64,000 bases of DNA from positions 8,189,315 through 8,253,314 of the forward strand of contig CM041199.1 in NCBI GenBank assembly GCA_023078555.1, read 5' to 3'. The position numbers were made by a program, and so were the translations under genes. This stretch comes from Ulva prolifera. Its lineage: Eukaryota > Chlorophyta > Ulvophyceae > Ulvales > Ulvaceae. The number at the start of each line of letters is the position of its first letter. Position 1 is the first letter of the stretch. Below the pieces are notes generated by a model. The model was given only the letters and a program-made list of their open reading frames with translations. It was not told the origin of the DNA and ran no database searches. This document shows positions 1-11,806 of this stretch, one piece after another.

Positions 1-525
1 CGTCATGGACGGTCAGATCCAGGCTGGCAGGGCTGCACACCATGACCCTCGGAGCTGGACAGCACCAGAGCTCCAGGCATTGAGAGGTTGTGAAGCGCAT
101 GCGAACATGCGTGGCGCGGCGCAGTGTGCTGCGTGTGCTGAATTGCGGCGGCCGGACGGTGGGCGCATGCATGACTGAATCGCCCAACCCAGAGCACCGC
201 TGAAATGAGACATGATGAAGCCACGGTGAGGCTGGGAGATCGGCAACATCGGCGAGGAACATGCGCGGCGTTCGGCAGCGCCACGGGGGATTACAAAGGG
301 CATGCTATGCTCGCTTAACGCAGCCTCCTGGTGAGGCTGTATGCCAGCACAAAATGCTGCTTATGCCGGCATCTGTCTGCCAACAGGACCGGCGAATCGT
401 ATTGTCACATCACTCACGCATCGTGTGTTACGAGGAGAAGGTCAGAGAGGCGGGAGATACGGGATCCGGGCGTACGGCATGCATTGTGCAACATTGACAG
501 TGCCAAGAGGCGCCAGCAGGCGTAC

Positions 526-2180
526 CTTTTCACGGCGAGCCTTCTCCTTCCCTCGCAGGCTGTCCGCCCACTTCACCTCCACCTGCACAAGCCGCACACG
601 CACGATCGTGACCATGAAAGCGACCGCCACCCGCACCCACGCTTTCACGTGGTATCTGGCATGAACGACCCCAACAGGGCCCGTGTGCGCCGCACGCCGC
701 TGCGGCACAGCCACCCACCAGTGTGTGAAGTGAAACAACACGTCCAGGTACAGGGGGCGGACCTGGAGGGCTTCGTTCAGGCGCTGCCGGTCGGCGAGCT
801 CCGCGGCCGTCTCGGCGCCGGCGCGCTCCGCGGCGGCGACGCGCGACCGCTCCGCCTTCACGGCCTGCGCGGCGGCACGCCGCTCGTCTTCGAGCTGCCC
901 CTGCAGGGCCGCCTCAGCCCGCGCGCGCTCCGCCACCTCACCCTGTGTCTCCGCCACCTGCTCCTGCAGCTTCGCCGCCTCCTGCAGGGCCGCAGTGCTC
1001 TCAGCCACACCGCATGCGCACGCGCCCGTCTAACGAACCCTGACTCTCTGGAATTTTCTGTGCAGAATGTCAATGCATGGGCTGCGAGGTGGAGGCTGGG
1101 GCTGACATCCGGGCGGACACAGCACTCACGGAAACAGCGGCTTTACCCCCGTCACGCGTGCCGGACAGCGCCGAACACCTGATGGGCGGCGGGGTTGCAG
1201 CGACTCGACAATGCCACACCGATCAGCATGAGCGCATGGCGGTGCTCGACACAGAGGCAGCCAAAGGAGGCACGTCACTCCATGCTGCTTTGCAGCACGT
1301 AACAAGATCACTACCACCCGCGGTGACTGCGGATGCGTCGGGTACCGGGCGTGTGCGTGTATTCCACGGCTGCCGCCCGGGACCGAGTTGCACGTGTACT
1401 GCGGGATGTGTGGCAACGTGTGCTCCCTGGGTGCTCTGCAGAATTGTGCATGAGGTTGGGCAGTGCTGAGCCTTGGCAGCTGCTGGCCATGCTGGTGAGA
1501 TGCAAGGGGGATGCAGACAGGGCTGCGAGGCCTCGTGGCATGGAGAGTGGCCTCTGTAGGCGCGATAGAGGAGACGGCAACGGGGCGAGAGTGTGAGGCA
1601 GCCAGGGCTGCGATGATAAAAGCAGCACCTGCTGCTTCGTCACAACGGCACTCTTCAGCTGCTCCTCGGTGCGCTTGGCGCCCTGCTTGTTCTGGTACAG
1701 CAGCCCCCCGAGGACGCCGGCTGCGAGGATGCCGATGACATTGACAGCGCCGAGAGGATCGCCGCCCTGTGCTGGAGCTGCTGGGGCTTGCGTGGACTGA
1801 GGTGGCGCTGCAGTGCTGGATGTAGCTGCTGCCTGACTTGGGGGCTCAAGTGGCTCTGGTGTTGAGACTGAGGCGGGCACTTGTGCCTCGGCGGGACGAG
1901 GAGCTGGCGCAGGAGCTGCTGGGAAGACAGAAGGTAGAGTAGGAGCTGGAGCAGGAGCAGGTGCCTGGGGTGGAGGAGTGGCTGGAGTGAGCGACCGGCT
2001 TGGTGTGGATGCTGAGGCAGCATCACGGAGCCTACGCAGCTCGTCTTGCTGGACCAATAGCAGCTTCTCCGCCTCCGTGAGAGCGCGCTTCTTGCCACCA
2101 TGGGATGCTACTGGATTCTCCTCGATGCGATTCACAAACTGGTCGAGGCTGACTTCAGCTTTGGCTGCCGGCGAGAGAGC
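526..2180 (-). CDS. Membrane-anchored coiled-coil protein, unknown function (5' end and 3' end unresolved)
   Basis: Three consecutive phase-0 exons can be placed: 2180-1629, 981-763 and 582-526. Each is bounded by plausible splice sites (donors GTGCTG, GTCCGC, GTACGC; acceptors ending CAG). The first exon opens with a charged segment (SLDQFVNRIEENP) and a basic stretch, then about 90 residues rich in Pro, Ala and Ser. One hydrophobic helix (VIGILAAGVLGGLLY) follows, then basic residues. The second and third exons are a continuous Ala/Glu/Arg coiled coil (EAAKLQEQVAETQ...). So it looks like a single-pass membrane protein with a proline-rich arm on one side and a coiled coil on the other. That order recalls PEX14 and plastid or mitochondrial membrane coiled-coil proteins, but I see no diagnostic domain and do not assign one. 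Upstream exons probably lie between 2200 and 2580, where a hydrophobic ORF occurs; downstream exons may lie below 520. Confidence 0.55.
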
Positions 2181-3430
2181 CTGTACGGAGCGCAGGTGAG
2201 GAGACAGGCGCAAAGATCACACACCAAACATGCGCAGATGGACGCGAGCTGTGTTTGGTGTGGGAGGGACCTTTAGGGGGGTCAGACTTGCACTGAATGC
2301 TGGCCAACACAGCGAAGCTCGGCGACGTCGACAAAAATCGGATCGCGAATCCACTGGGACGGCAGATGCCGAATTGCTCCCGCAGGCACAGCCATGAGAT
2401 GGGATTCAGCCGTAAAGTAGCAGCTGGACGGCAGTACAGCACATGATCTCGGAGGATTTGTTTGAACGTCAGCCCACAGTGACACGACCGCAAATGCGGC
2501 ACAGCCACAAAGTATATGCACAATCATGATAGCGCCGTCCAGAAGAATGGACATGACTGACATGACTCTGAAAAGCACACAGCAGGTCAGCGGATCAGAC
2601 TAGGCGCCGAACATTGCGCGGACAGATGTGACCAGCCTGGTGGTCGCAGCAGCATGTACCTCGCAGCCTAGTCAACTGCTGCAAAGTCACTTCGCAGACG
2701 GTACATAAGAAAGTATCGCGCTCACATGGTTGCAATTTTGTGTGTACAGGTGCATGGCACACAGATCCTCGACTTCGCATCCCTTTCAATTCGAACGCAA
2801 GGATCAGACCGTGATGTCAACACGACCAGGCATGCCACGCCATACATGTGGCACTTTTATAAACAGCAGGAAGATCTGTCACGTACCAGGGCTACGGCGG
2901 TGAATGCGACCAACAGTGGCTGCAGCCCGGATCGACGCTGTGTAGCGTCTCCAGAGGGCTCGTCCGAAGCCTGAGCTCGCCTAACAGCATGCCTGCCACT
3001 ACAGACGTTCAATTGTGTATGGCGGTGCCGTGGCTGTATCGTCGTTCGCATCGTGCCTCGCAGCGAAACGGCTCTGTCGAATCTGGACGGGATACAAACG
3101 CAAAACATGATGACAGAGCGTACTAATGCAGCAGCATAGTGTGAAGTCCGACATCATCAGTGTTCAGAAAGCCAGGAACGCAACACTGAAGCTGATTCGA
3201 GTGCACTGCATGCTGCAGCACGTGCTATCCTGGCGCCTGCGCGCGCGCAATGGAGCGTCGCAGACACGTGGCACGCAGACAAGTTTAACATCACGCGCGG
3301 CCGCGGCTTGCTCACTGCGCGTGATCAATCTCGTGTTACAAGGATGAAGGTGGTGATCAATCCCGTGTGAGTCCGCTGCACGCTGTCGGACGCGGGAGAG
3401 TCCTGCCGTGCTTCGGCAGTGTCAGAGCAG

Positions 3431-3545
3431 CCGATCTCATGGACACACTGTTCGTGGTGTGAGCTTCGTGTGGCTTGCTGCGTGGTGTGCGGTTCCCCTG
3501 GTTCTTGCTTGCGGTGCTACCTGCCTCGCTTGCTTTGTCCTTGTA
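3431..3545 (+). repeat. Dispersed repeat, copy 1 (ends TCCTTGTAACAC)
   Basis: Matches the segment near 26843-26942. The shared core is GCTTGC...GCGGTGCTRCC-ACCTCGCT...TCCTTGTAACAC; the minus-strand translations align as CYKDKxSExGST. A shorter relative may lie at 424-460 (GTGTTACGAGGAGAAGG). Family and mechanism are unknown. Confidence 0.5.
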
Positions 3546-4366
3546 ACACACACTGTTCGTACTCTGAGCAGTGCATGCTCCAAGCCGTGCATGGGAGAGC
3601 TTGTAGCGCAAGGCAGTGGCTGCAGGCACACCTGTGCGGCGACCTGTGCAGCTACGGGTTGTGGTACGCACGTTCAGAGATCTTGGTATCTTTTGCGACA
3701 GCACACCACGTTGCCGACAAGATACACCGTAACTGACAATCACAAACCAAACACCAGATCGAGTCACACCAAATGCTGCAGACCAGACTTGAGCTGTGGT
3801 CCAATGTCTCACTGCGTCGCCACGCTGCAGCACCACTGCAGCAGCATGGGCATGGCTCGCGCCAGCAAGCCACACAGATATACAGAGTCTGTACTACAGA
3901 CACCACGTAGCATGCACAGTCAGCCTACAAACTCACAGCAGGAAGACCCGCCGAAAGGCACCCCCCGCCCTCCCCCCCACCAAAGTAACAGAATGCGGCA
4001 CTGCAGAACTCCCCGCTGCGCATGGAACTGATGCGAAAGGTGTTGGGGGGGATGGTAACTCTCATTCAGTTCAGCATGCAGTAGACCCTGCTCTCTAGCC
4101 CTTCACAGACATATTGTAGGGTTTCCTAGACGGCCACGGCTGCCCCAGCCCATCCCCCATCCTCCCGCTCATATCTCCACAGACCCACCGGCCATGCAGC
4201 ATCTGATACACCCCTGGGACACCCTCCCTCAGCCCGTCGCTCTCAGTGGGGGCACTGGTGGGCAGCTCACACCGCATCGCAGCACAAGCCCAGTCAGGCA
4301 GCCCATCCGAGCTCATCAGCACATCATGGGGTGATGCATCGGCCGTGGCCCGAGTCCTGGAGGCAC

Positions 4367-4386
4367 CCCTAACCCCTAACCCCTAC
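4367..4386. repeat. Short interstitial telomere-like run, (CCCCTAA)3
   Basis: About three head-to-tail copies of CCCCTAA (TTAGGGG on the other strand). It is too short to be a telomere. It may be a relic of repair synthesis or chance. Confidence 0.6.
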
Positions 4387-4617
4387 GTGGGATGCCGGAG
4401 AAGGATCCCAGAGGTACGCTAGAACAGAGCTGTCCGCCAGTTGGACCGGCGACACACGCGACCAGCAGTCGCAGCTGGAGCCGCCACCGGTGTCCCGGTC
4501 AGGGGCGCGCCACCACTGCCTGGCACTGAGGTGCTCCGGAAAAACAGCTATATCGCTGCCGCCCAAGCGATTTCAGGCTGCGACGGCATGTCAGCACACG
4601 CATGCTGGAGCTCCCCC

Positions 4618-4671
4618 GCCTCCTGCACCTCCAGGCCCGCCTCCTGCACCTCCAGGCCCGCCTCCTGCACG
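4618..4671. repeat. 21-bp tandem repeat, about 2.5 copies
   Basis: The unit GCCTCCTGCACCTCCAGGCCC occurs twice in full and then partially. It creates a repetitive open frame in several phases that is unlikely to be a gene. Confidence 0.8.
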
Positions 4672-4765
4672 CCAGCCCGACGACGCTTCAGAACACACCG
4701 TCACTACAAGCGGCCGGCGGTGCAGATGGATGCGCTCTGCAGAAGACGGCGGGCGGTAGTGTGGC

Positions 4766-4771
4766 GGGGGG

Positions 4772-4825
<54 letters not shown>
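4766..4825. repeat. Long G homopolymer
   Basis: An almost pure G tract with a single A at 4774; the uninterrupted part from 4775 is about 51 bases. Exact length is likely to be polymorphic or error-prone in sequencing. It could form G-quadruplexes. Confidence 0.95.
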
Positions 4826-4828
<3 letters not shown>

Positions 4829-5069
4829 CTGTGGAGTCGCTATCAGCAGCACTGCCGCTCACACCGGCAGGGGCAACCGCTCGCCTGCCTGTAGCAGACC
4901 ACACCGAGAGTCTCCGCCACACAGCAGCTGTCCCCTGGACGAAAGCGGTGTGTGCCCTAGTGCAGCCACGGCATTGTGCATGCACAGGTCCGCATGCATG
5001 AGCGCAGGGCCGTGCAAGCAGTGCTGCCAGGGGGGAAAAGTGGCCGAGGGGGAGTTCCGGAGGCAGCCG

Positions 5070-6805
5070 TCACGGCGTGAGCTTCTCGACCACCCGCAGC
5101 TTGGCGCTGCGCGCCCGCGGATTCCCCTCCAGCTCCGCCACCGCCGCCGTCGTCGGCCGCCGCGTCACCAGCCGCACCGCCGGCGGCTCGCGCTGCGCCG
5201 CAGCCGCTGCGAGCATCCCCGCGTCGATCCCCCGGCCCGCCCCCACGGCCTCCGCGCCGCCGCGGCCCCGCCCCGCCGCCTCCCGCAGTGCCCACTTCAC
5301 AATGCGGTCCTCGAGGCTGTGAAACGAGATGACGGCGAGGCGGCCGGCGGGGCGCAGCGCACGCAGCGCGGCTGGCAGCGCGTCGCCGCATGCATGTAGC
5401 TCGTCGTTGACGGCGATGCGGAGGGCCTGGAAGGTGCGGGTGGCCGGGTGCGGCCCGGCGCCGCCGCCGCGGCCGCGGGAGCTGCCGAGGCGCGTCTCGC
5501 CGATCGCGCCCTTGAGCTGCTCAGTGGTCGTGATCGCGTTCACCTCCCTGTGATTGAATGCGAGCGTTGGCGCTTGTGGCGTGCACAGGTGAGGCTGGCC
5601 TCAGCTGGTCCAGCGACTACGTCCGCATACGGAACGACAACGACTGGGGCACCACTCTTGACCCCTCAATCATGCCTTCCTGCGGCGAGAGTCCTCCACC
5701 ACGCAGGTGCCGTAGCCACAGTGACCAATGGCCACAGGTGACGACGTGCAAAGACACGGCGCGAGGCGCTGCCGGTCAATCATGAATTTTCCAGGCCATT
5801 CCTCCGTCAAAATAGCACCATGCGGGTTCCGTGTCATTTTGGCGTTGGTGTATGGATGAGGGCGGATGATGCAAGTACGTGCACAGGCGGGGGGTTTGGG
5901 TGCAGATGGCAGTTCGGACCTGGCATCAACGATGCGCCGTGCGATCGTGCGCCATTTCTTGTCCTCACCGTACTCCCGGATGATCTTGCCGAGAGCCTGC
6001 TCGCTCCAGCCGTTGACTATGTCAGCAGCTGACAGTGGCGCCGAGCTGTCCATGCGCATGTCCAGAGGGCCATTCTGCATGAACGAGAAGCCCCGGTGCG
6101 GCCTGTCTAGCTGCATGGATGACACCCCCAGATCCAACAGGATGCCGTCTACTTGTGAAAGATTCAGCGCGGCCAAGTGATCGTCCAGGTCCCTGCAGTG
6201 GCAGGTTGGGGTTGTCACATCAGCACTCCGTGTATGCTGGTGGGCAAGCTTGCACGTCCAGGCACCTCACCAGGGGAAAGCACCTGAAGTTGCCTTTGAG
6301 GAAGTGGAGCTTGGTACCTCGGCTTTCGAATGGGCGCAGGCGAGACTCTGCTATCTCCAGGGCCTCGTCATCCTGGTCAATGCCAACAAAATGCTCCACT
6401 TCCTGTAGCCCGTTAGCTGCACATCAGCTGCACGGGCAGGCAAGGTTGTCCGCGTACCAGACATTCAGTACACAGAGTCACGGATCGTACCGGATGGTGT
6501 TGCAGGAGCTCGGATGCGTGGCCTCCAGCGCCGAGGGTGCCATCGACATGTACCTGCACACAATGTCCATCTGCAGGCACGTTGCGCGGATGGACGGCAA
6601 AAACCCCGTACGACAGAAGTACCTTGAGATTGACTCCGCTGAATGCGTCCAGGACTTCTCCAAGCAGAACCGGCACGTGCCCATGTAGGGCACTGCTACC
6701 AGCGGCATCGCTGGTCGAACGCCGCAGGGCCAATCTCAAAGGAGGGGAGGCCCTTGACGTGAGGCAAAGCGCGTTTTGGCTTGCCCGTAAACATATGAAA
6801 TGCAT
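5070..6805 (-). CDS. rsmH: 16S rRNA (cytosine-1402-N4)-methyltransferase, RsmH/MraW family, organelle-targeted
   Basis: Five exons (6805-6623, 6553-6491, 6405-6284, 6192-5920, 5547-5070) give a complete 372-residue frame with every intron phase matching. The family transfers a methyl group from SAM to N4 of C1402 in small-subunit rRNA of bacteria and organelles. Visible hallmarks are the SAM motif TLGAGGHA (residues 67-74), GIDQDDEAL (89-97), [11 protein letters not shown] (138-148), [16 protein letters not shown], and the C-terminal [12 protein letters not shown] (284-295). The first ~45 residues are rich in Arg, Ser and Ala without acids, as in a transit peptide, so a plastid or mitochondrial protein is likely. 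An upstream in-frame ATG at 6910 would add 35 residues; I prefer 6805 because it starts a transit-like segment. Intron 4 starts GTCCGA, an unusual donor that the protein alignment requires ([14 protein letters not shown]). The C-terminal region carries a Gly/Arg-rich insertion. Confidence 0.93.
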
Positions 6806-7370
6806 TGTTCGATAATCCTTCAACTTGAGCTTTTCGAAGTGCTGATGGCAACTTGATGCACGGAAGTTCGAAAAGCCAGATGAAGCTGATTCCAGCAAGG
6901 CGGCCTGCATCCCGCCCGATCCACAAGGTATGAGCCATGCAATGCGTTAATCAGCCTGCCACCGGTTAATGAGTCAAGGGCATTCCAGCATGCGCCCTCT
7001 GGCTTTGGAATAATCTTGCACGGACACGCTGTTCATGGCAAAGCGTCGTCTCCCCTTGAAGCCACGGCACGTTGCTACCGGTTGCACGCATATTGCGCGC
7101 AGCATGCCAGTCGGCGAATATAGAACTGCGATGTAATCTTGAATTGATTGTTGGCGACGAAGTGTCTCTTTTTTGCCTGCAGCGCGCTCGCCGTTGGTAA
7201 CTAAGTCGGATGACCCGTGCGCTCGGCGGACCGTGATTCAATTGGAGCTCACAGGTGAATTAACAAGTCTGTGGAGTAATGGGTGCATCGTATAGCTCGT
7301 GTGAGCCCCCGAGGAATCCCGCATTTCCAGACACAACTACGCTGCAGGTGCGGTCCGCAGCAGTCTGACC
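6806..7370. promoter_or_regulatory. Probable shared promoter region between divergent rsmH and TOM40
   Basis: Under 600 bases separate the starts of two divergent genes that both serve organelles. I see no clear TATA box or named element. The stretch also contains an ATG at 7279 (MGASYSS...) that could be an alternative TOM40 first exon, but its phase does not join cleanly to the next exon. Confidence 0.35.
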
Positions 7371-9814
7371 ATGCGGCTGTTTTCACGAGCAGAATGCATC
7401 ACAACGCTTGCACATGTGCAGGACGGCCAACCACTGCCGAAAGAGAAGGCTCCAACACTTCAGCCTCCAGTCAAGTACGAAGAACTGCAGCGCGAAGCGC
7501 TCCGTACGCCCCCAGACCTGACGGCAAAGCTCGAGTGTTTCGTAAACACAATGCACTTCCATACTGCATCACATTGACAAAACACATCCTGGATGTCTTT
7601 CAAATCAATCGAATGCAGTTCTGCGCCGTGGCATGTTCTAACATCCGTCGCACAGGTGGTGGTCGGGCACATGCTGAAAACACTTCATCAATCCGCGGAT
7701 TTCTGTGCAGAATCACTAAAATGGGAGTCAATATCAGGAGCCAATTTCAGTATTACCAAGCCGCTCAATCCCAATTTTTTTTTGACTCACAGGTGAGCCT
7801 TGCCTGATGCTATTGCCTTCACCATTCTAGATGTCTGTCTACACTTTCCTCCAAGATCGAGCGAACCAGATTCATTCTCACCGACTGTCAACATCTGTAC
7901 TATACTGCAGAGTAAATATGGGCACCCGAGACACAGAGGTCGATCCTTCCAAGGTCCTGCGAGGGGCGAATCCGGAATACAGCTTTGGTGCGACGGTCGC
8001 AAATGATAAGGTGAGCTGCTGCTTCGCCAAAACAGTTGTGTTCAGCATCAGCAATCTGTAGTTCTCCATTCCGAATCCGTGTGTAAACATCCGCAACTGG
8101 TCTCTGCCAAGCGCCGCGTTGCCAGTACCGAATCGTGCTCTGCAGTGCCAGCCGCCCTCCGACACATATCCTCACGATCCACACACATGTGCTGCCATCC
8201 GACATCTTGTACACAGATCATGTCATCGGTGTCGCCAGTGCAGCCTAATCGCTCACCACTCTCGATCTGCCAAAGTATGAGACTTGCATGTGTCATGCTG
8301 GGGCGCCTGAGCCTTCATACATGAGCGCAGTGTCTCGAAAGAAAGCCCTTCGCACTGGGCGTGTGTGCCTGTGAAAGTTGTGCAAGCGTCACCGATGAGT
8401 GCCAGGATCATCGTTGCACCATAGACCATGTAGATTTCTAGCCCGCACGATTGCAGATGCTCCCACGCTGACCTGGTACAGCCCTCACAAGGCGTCGCGC
8501 CGAATATCGGCCGCCAGTGTCGGGCCACTGGGTCTCATAAGACAACCACCCAGCCATACATCGCTGCTTTGAACGTCTTCTGCAGGCTTCCAGAGCCACT
8601 CCCAAATCGGAGGCGTTGTGTGGCCGCCAAAGCGACATGGTCACCGACCACTCCCAGCACCTCTGTCTGACCCGTCCCTTGAGGCACAACCAGCTATCAC
8701 GCGAGCGTCGAATATACTGTCCCGTCTCACAGGACCCATGCATCTTTTACCCTGCAACAACACCCAAACAGCACCCACCATCCATGCCAGAAGCGGCGCA
8801 CCACCCCCACGCCACTCTCGCACCATCCAACATGTCCACCGCCCGTCGCTCCGCACGCCACTCGCGCTCCCAATACATGACCGCAATGCATTGCAGTTCC
8901 TCCTGATGGGCACGATGAACGACCGCGGCATCCTCACGTCCCGCGCGACGTGGCGTGCAAGCGACGCGCTCACCGCCAAGTACGAGTCCCGCATCTCCCC
9001 GACGGACTACGGCAGCCCGATGTACATGGTGGACGTCGAGTACACCGGGGCCGACTGGAACGGCCAGCTCAAGACAGGCATGAACGGCTTCTACGGCGCG
9101 AACTACATGCAGAGCATCATGCCGTGGCTCGCCGCCGGGGGCGAGATCTTCTACCTCGCCGAGCAGGGCCGCTCCGGCGTCGGGTTCGCTGCGCGTGTCA
9201 GCGACGAGAAGAGCGTCGGGACGCTGCAGGTGTGTGCATGGACGCCTCATGCATTTCGTGACCCGGAGCAGCGGCGGAGCGGGTGGCTGCCGTGGCGTCG
9301 TGGGTGAGCATGCCGAGGGCCTTGTTGCAGCCGCCAGGAATGCACGTGCTTTTCCTTTTCTACGCACGCTTCCGGCGGCTGCTGTTCCCGGCATTCTTCC
9401 TTCGCACGTGCCATGCATACGCACGACACCGTCGCCTCTCCGGCCTGCGCACATCTATTCGCGGTCTCCTGGACGTCCGTTGATTTCGCACAGACGCGGC
9501 AACCCGGCGCACGCATGCAGATCGCGACGACGGGCATCCTGTCGCTGACGTACCACCACCGCGTGAACGACAAGGCGGCGCTCGCGGCCGACTTTCTGTA
9601 CAACGTCGGCGCGCCCTCCGAGGCGTGCGCGTCTGTCGGATACGACTACACCTTCCGCCAGTGCCGCCTGCGGGGCAGCGTGGATAGCAACGGCAAGGTC
9701 GCGGCGCTGCTGGAGGAGGCGCTGGCACCCGGCGTGCGCCTGCTGCTCTCCGGCGAGCTCGACCACGCCCGCGCCGACCACAAGTTCGGCTTCGGCATGA
9801 CGTTTGGGGAGTAG
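7371..9814 (+). CDS. TOM40: TOM40, mitochondrial outer-membrane protein-import channel
   Basis: Exons: first to 7503, then 7711-7792, 7911-8010, 8897-9229 and 9521-9814; phases agree from residue DGQPLPKEK onward (297 codons to the stop). TOM40 is the beta-barrel pore of the translocase of the outer mitochondrial membrane. Sequence evidence: the N-terminal KYEELQREAL helix, then the strand-forming FSITKPLNPNFFLTHRVNMG, NPEYSFGATV, GANYMQSIMPWLAAGGEIFY and SGVGFAARVSDEKSVGTLQ. At the end come YDYTFRQCRLRGSVDSNGKV and a closing DHKFGFGMTFGE. The RQCRLRG-x-VDSNG and KFGFG-x-T-x-GE endings are those of plant TOM40 rather than animal TOM40. The exact start is uncertain: an ATG at 7371 leads straight into the first conserved block without an intron. 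Confidence 0.9.
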
Positions 9815-11806
9815 CCGCTGCGGCGGCTGTGCCACGGCGCCGGGCGGCGCGGTGCTGCGCCCCCTGTAGGCACGCGCTCTCTCAGCGTGCGATTTCACAG
9901 ACGCGGGATCGGGGGCGTGTCTGGGGAAATGGAGTGACGTTTCACGCAAGCTCGGGCCACTGCATGGTAGAGCACCAAGGCAGACGAAGAGTGTGTCGGA
10001 GATTGGGGGGGTGGGTCCCAGCGTTGCAGAAGCGTCGCCGGGGCCTCGGCTCATACAGCCCCCACACTGGCCATGGCTGTGGGTGATGCAGTGTGCGGTG
10101 TCCGTGCGTGGGCAGCACGAGAAAGTGAAGCGCTGCTGGGAGGGGTGAAGGCAAACTTTACAAAACATGCCGTGTGTCTGCCACAGCTAGTCTGGGACAC
10201 CAGGTCATCGTGATTAAAGTTGGGCTTTGCGGCAGCTATCAGGCCTTCCTGTGTTCTGGCCTTTACCGTACGAGGCTCACTCCATGCCGTCCGGCATAGC
10301 TGCACTGTTTGATGATTGTGGAAACATACACTGCTCACCTGGACAAAATCGTTTGTGTAGGGCATGTGGCTCTATTCACCCGTGCCTCGATGGCAGATTT
10401 GTCATCTCTCCAGTGGCAGCCTGAGGGATGAGGCTGACAGTTACCCATGCAGTGGTGGCGAAATTGTGTGTATCGTGGGATGACTTGGTTCACCCGTGCC
10501 TTGAGATGCACGAGGCGATCCAGAGCAAGGGCCTTAAAACGGTGAGATTTCAGTCGGACACCTCCCAGTCCACGTCCCACTCACGAAATCTGCATATGCT
10601 ATCCTGTCTGGGTATGAGCGTCCGGCAATCCACAATCAGTTGAAAGCCACAATGCACTTCACAACACCTCCCATCAGCTGTGATGACCATGTGGCTTCAC
10701 AGACACCCTACCTCGGGGTATATCAAGCAGCTGACGCTAAGCCTCAGGGGCAAGGCAGCAACAGGCTCAAATTTTTAGGCCACATGCGCATGTTTACAAA
10801 CCAGCAGTTGTCGTAGAGATTCATTGCACCTAGCACGTCTCCTGGGCACTGTCCACCGCTCCTTGCATACATGGGCAGATTGACACTCAAGTCGGAACAC
10901 AGAAACAACAAGCACTTTGGATTGCACTTGTTTGAACTCCATGTAGCCCCTTGTAGTGACCTGCCATCCTGCCCAAGTATATACTGAAAAGGGCGTCGGC
11001 AGGCTATAGATGTGACCCAGTGTGGATCTGCACATAGGAGCACTGCCACGGACAGGCACTTGGATGCACTATAGACACATTTGCATTCACGCACGTCTCT
11101 TGCACCCAAGACATCTTCATCCAGCGCATTCTGCGTTCCATGCATTCAAACTACTGACTATATTCCATATTGTCTGCTGCTGTCCAGCTTCAAGACTCCA
11201 CAGTCTGTAGCTCGACCTCATGCATTCGTTGCGTTCCCAATGGACAAAGCTCCGCCATCGTGTTCCATTGCTCAGGCTGCTCCTCCAGGTATGCTGAGAT
11301 GCCTTTACTGTAGACCAGCAGCAGTGGCTGCGTTGCAGGCCTACATATGAACCGCCTGTTGGCCTGACTCATCACCATTGAGCAGCCAACATCCTAAATT
11401 CACCGAGGGCTCAGTGGCAGCGCTGTGGCGCATATGACCGAAAAGTGAAAGTGAGTTGAGAGGGACTCCATATCTGGCCATATCCTGACCGGATTTTGTC
11501 ATTTCCAAATCACCGGGGCCACATAGCAGAGTGCCAGGATGATCCAGCACGGAATGGCATCCGGAGGTGAACAATTCTGGCTGGCACACAGGACAGGTCA
11601 TGTACATCCAATTGTGCATCGCTGTGCCCGAGTGGCTGCGGTGATCAGCAACTCTTGTGACCAGAGTCGCTATGCAGGTCTGTAAATTCACCAGGTCACA
11701 GGCAGCAGAGCGGGCCAGTACAGCAAGCATTGTGTGATGAGCGTATGCAATGCAATATCTGGCGCCTCTGTACAGTGTACATCCACACTGCCTCAGTCAA
11801 TTGCAT
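9815..11806. other. No confident gene; weak minus-strand coding signal
   Basis: Between the convergent TOM40 and phosphodiesterase genes. Minus-strand open frames at 10744-11145 and 11341-11730 have somewhat protein-like composition (the first includes GDVLGAMNLYDNCW, faintly like the end of a GAF domain). Two short segments near 10.38 and 10.49 kb share a GAGGCACGGGTGAA-type junction on the minus strand. I could not build a consistent gene. They may be 3' exons or UTR of the phosphodiesterase gene or an unknown gene. Confidence 0.3.

Larger units (their letters stand above)
2600..5069. other. Gene-poor stretch between the coiled-coil gene and rsmH
   Basis: I see no exon with both coding bias and usable splice sites. 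The stretch holds a diverged dispersed repeat near 3.43-3.55 kb, a telomere-like heptamer run, a 21-bp tandem repeat and a long G tract, each listed separately. The GC-rich open frames around 4.6-5.0 kb are best explained by the tandem repeat and the G run. Confidence 0.5.

Noticed and set aside
4602-5399. Long plus-strand open frame with poly-Gly
   Set aside because: It is created by the 21-bp tandem repeat, the G homopolymer and the antisense of rsmH exon 5.
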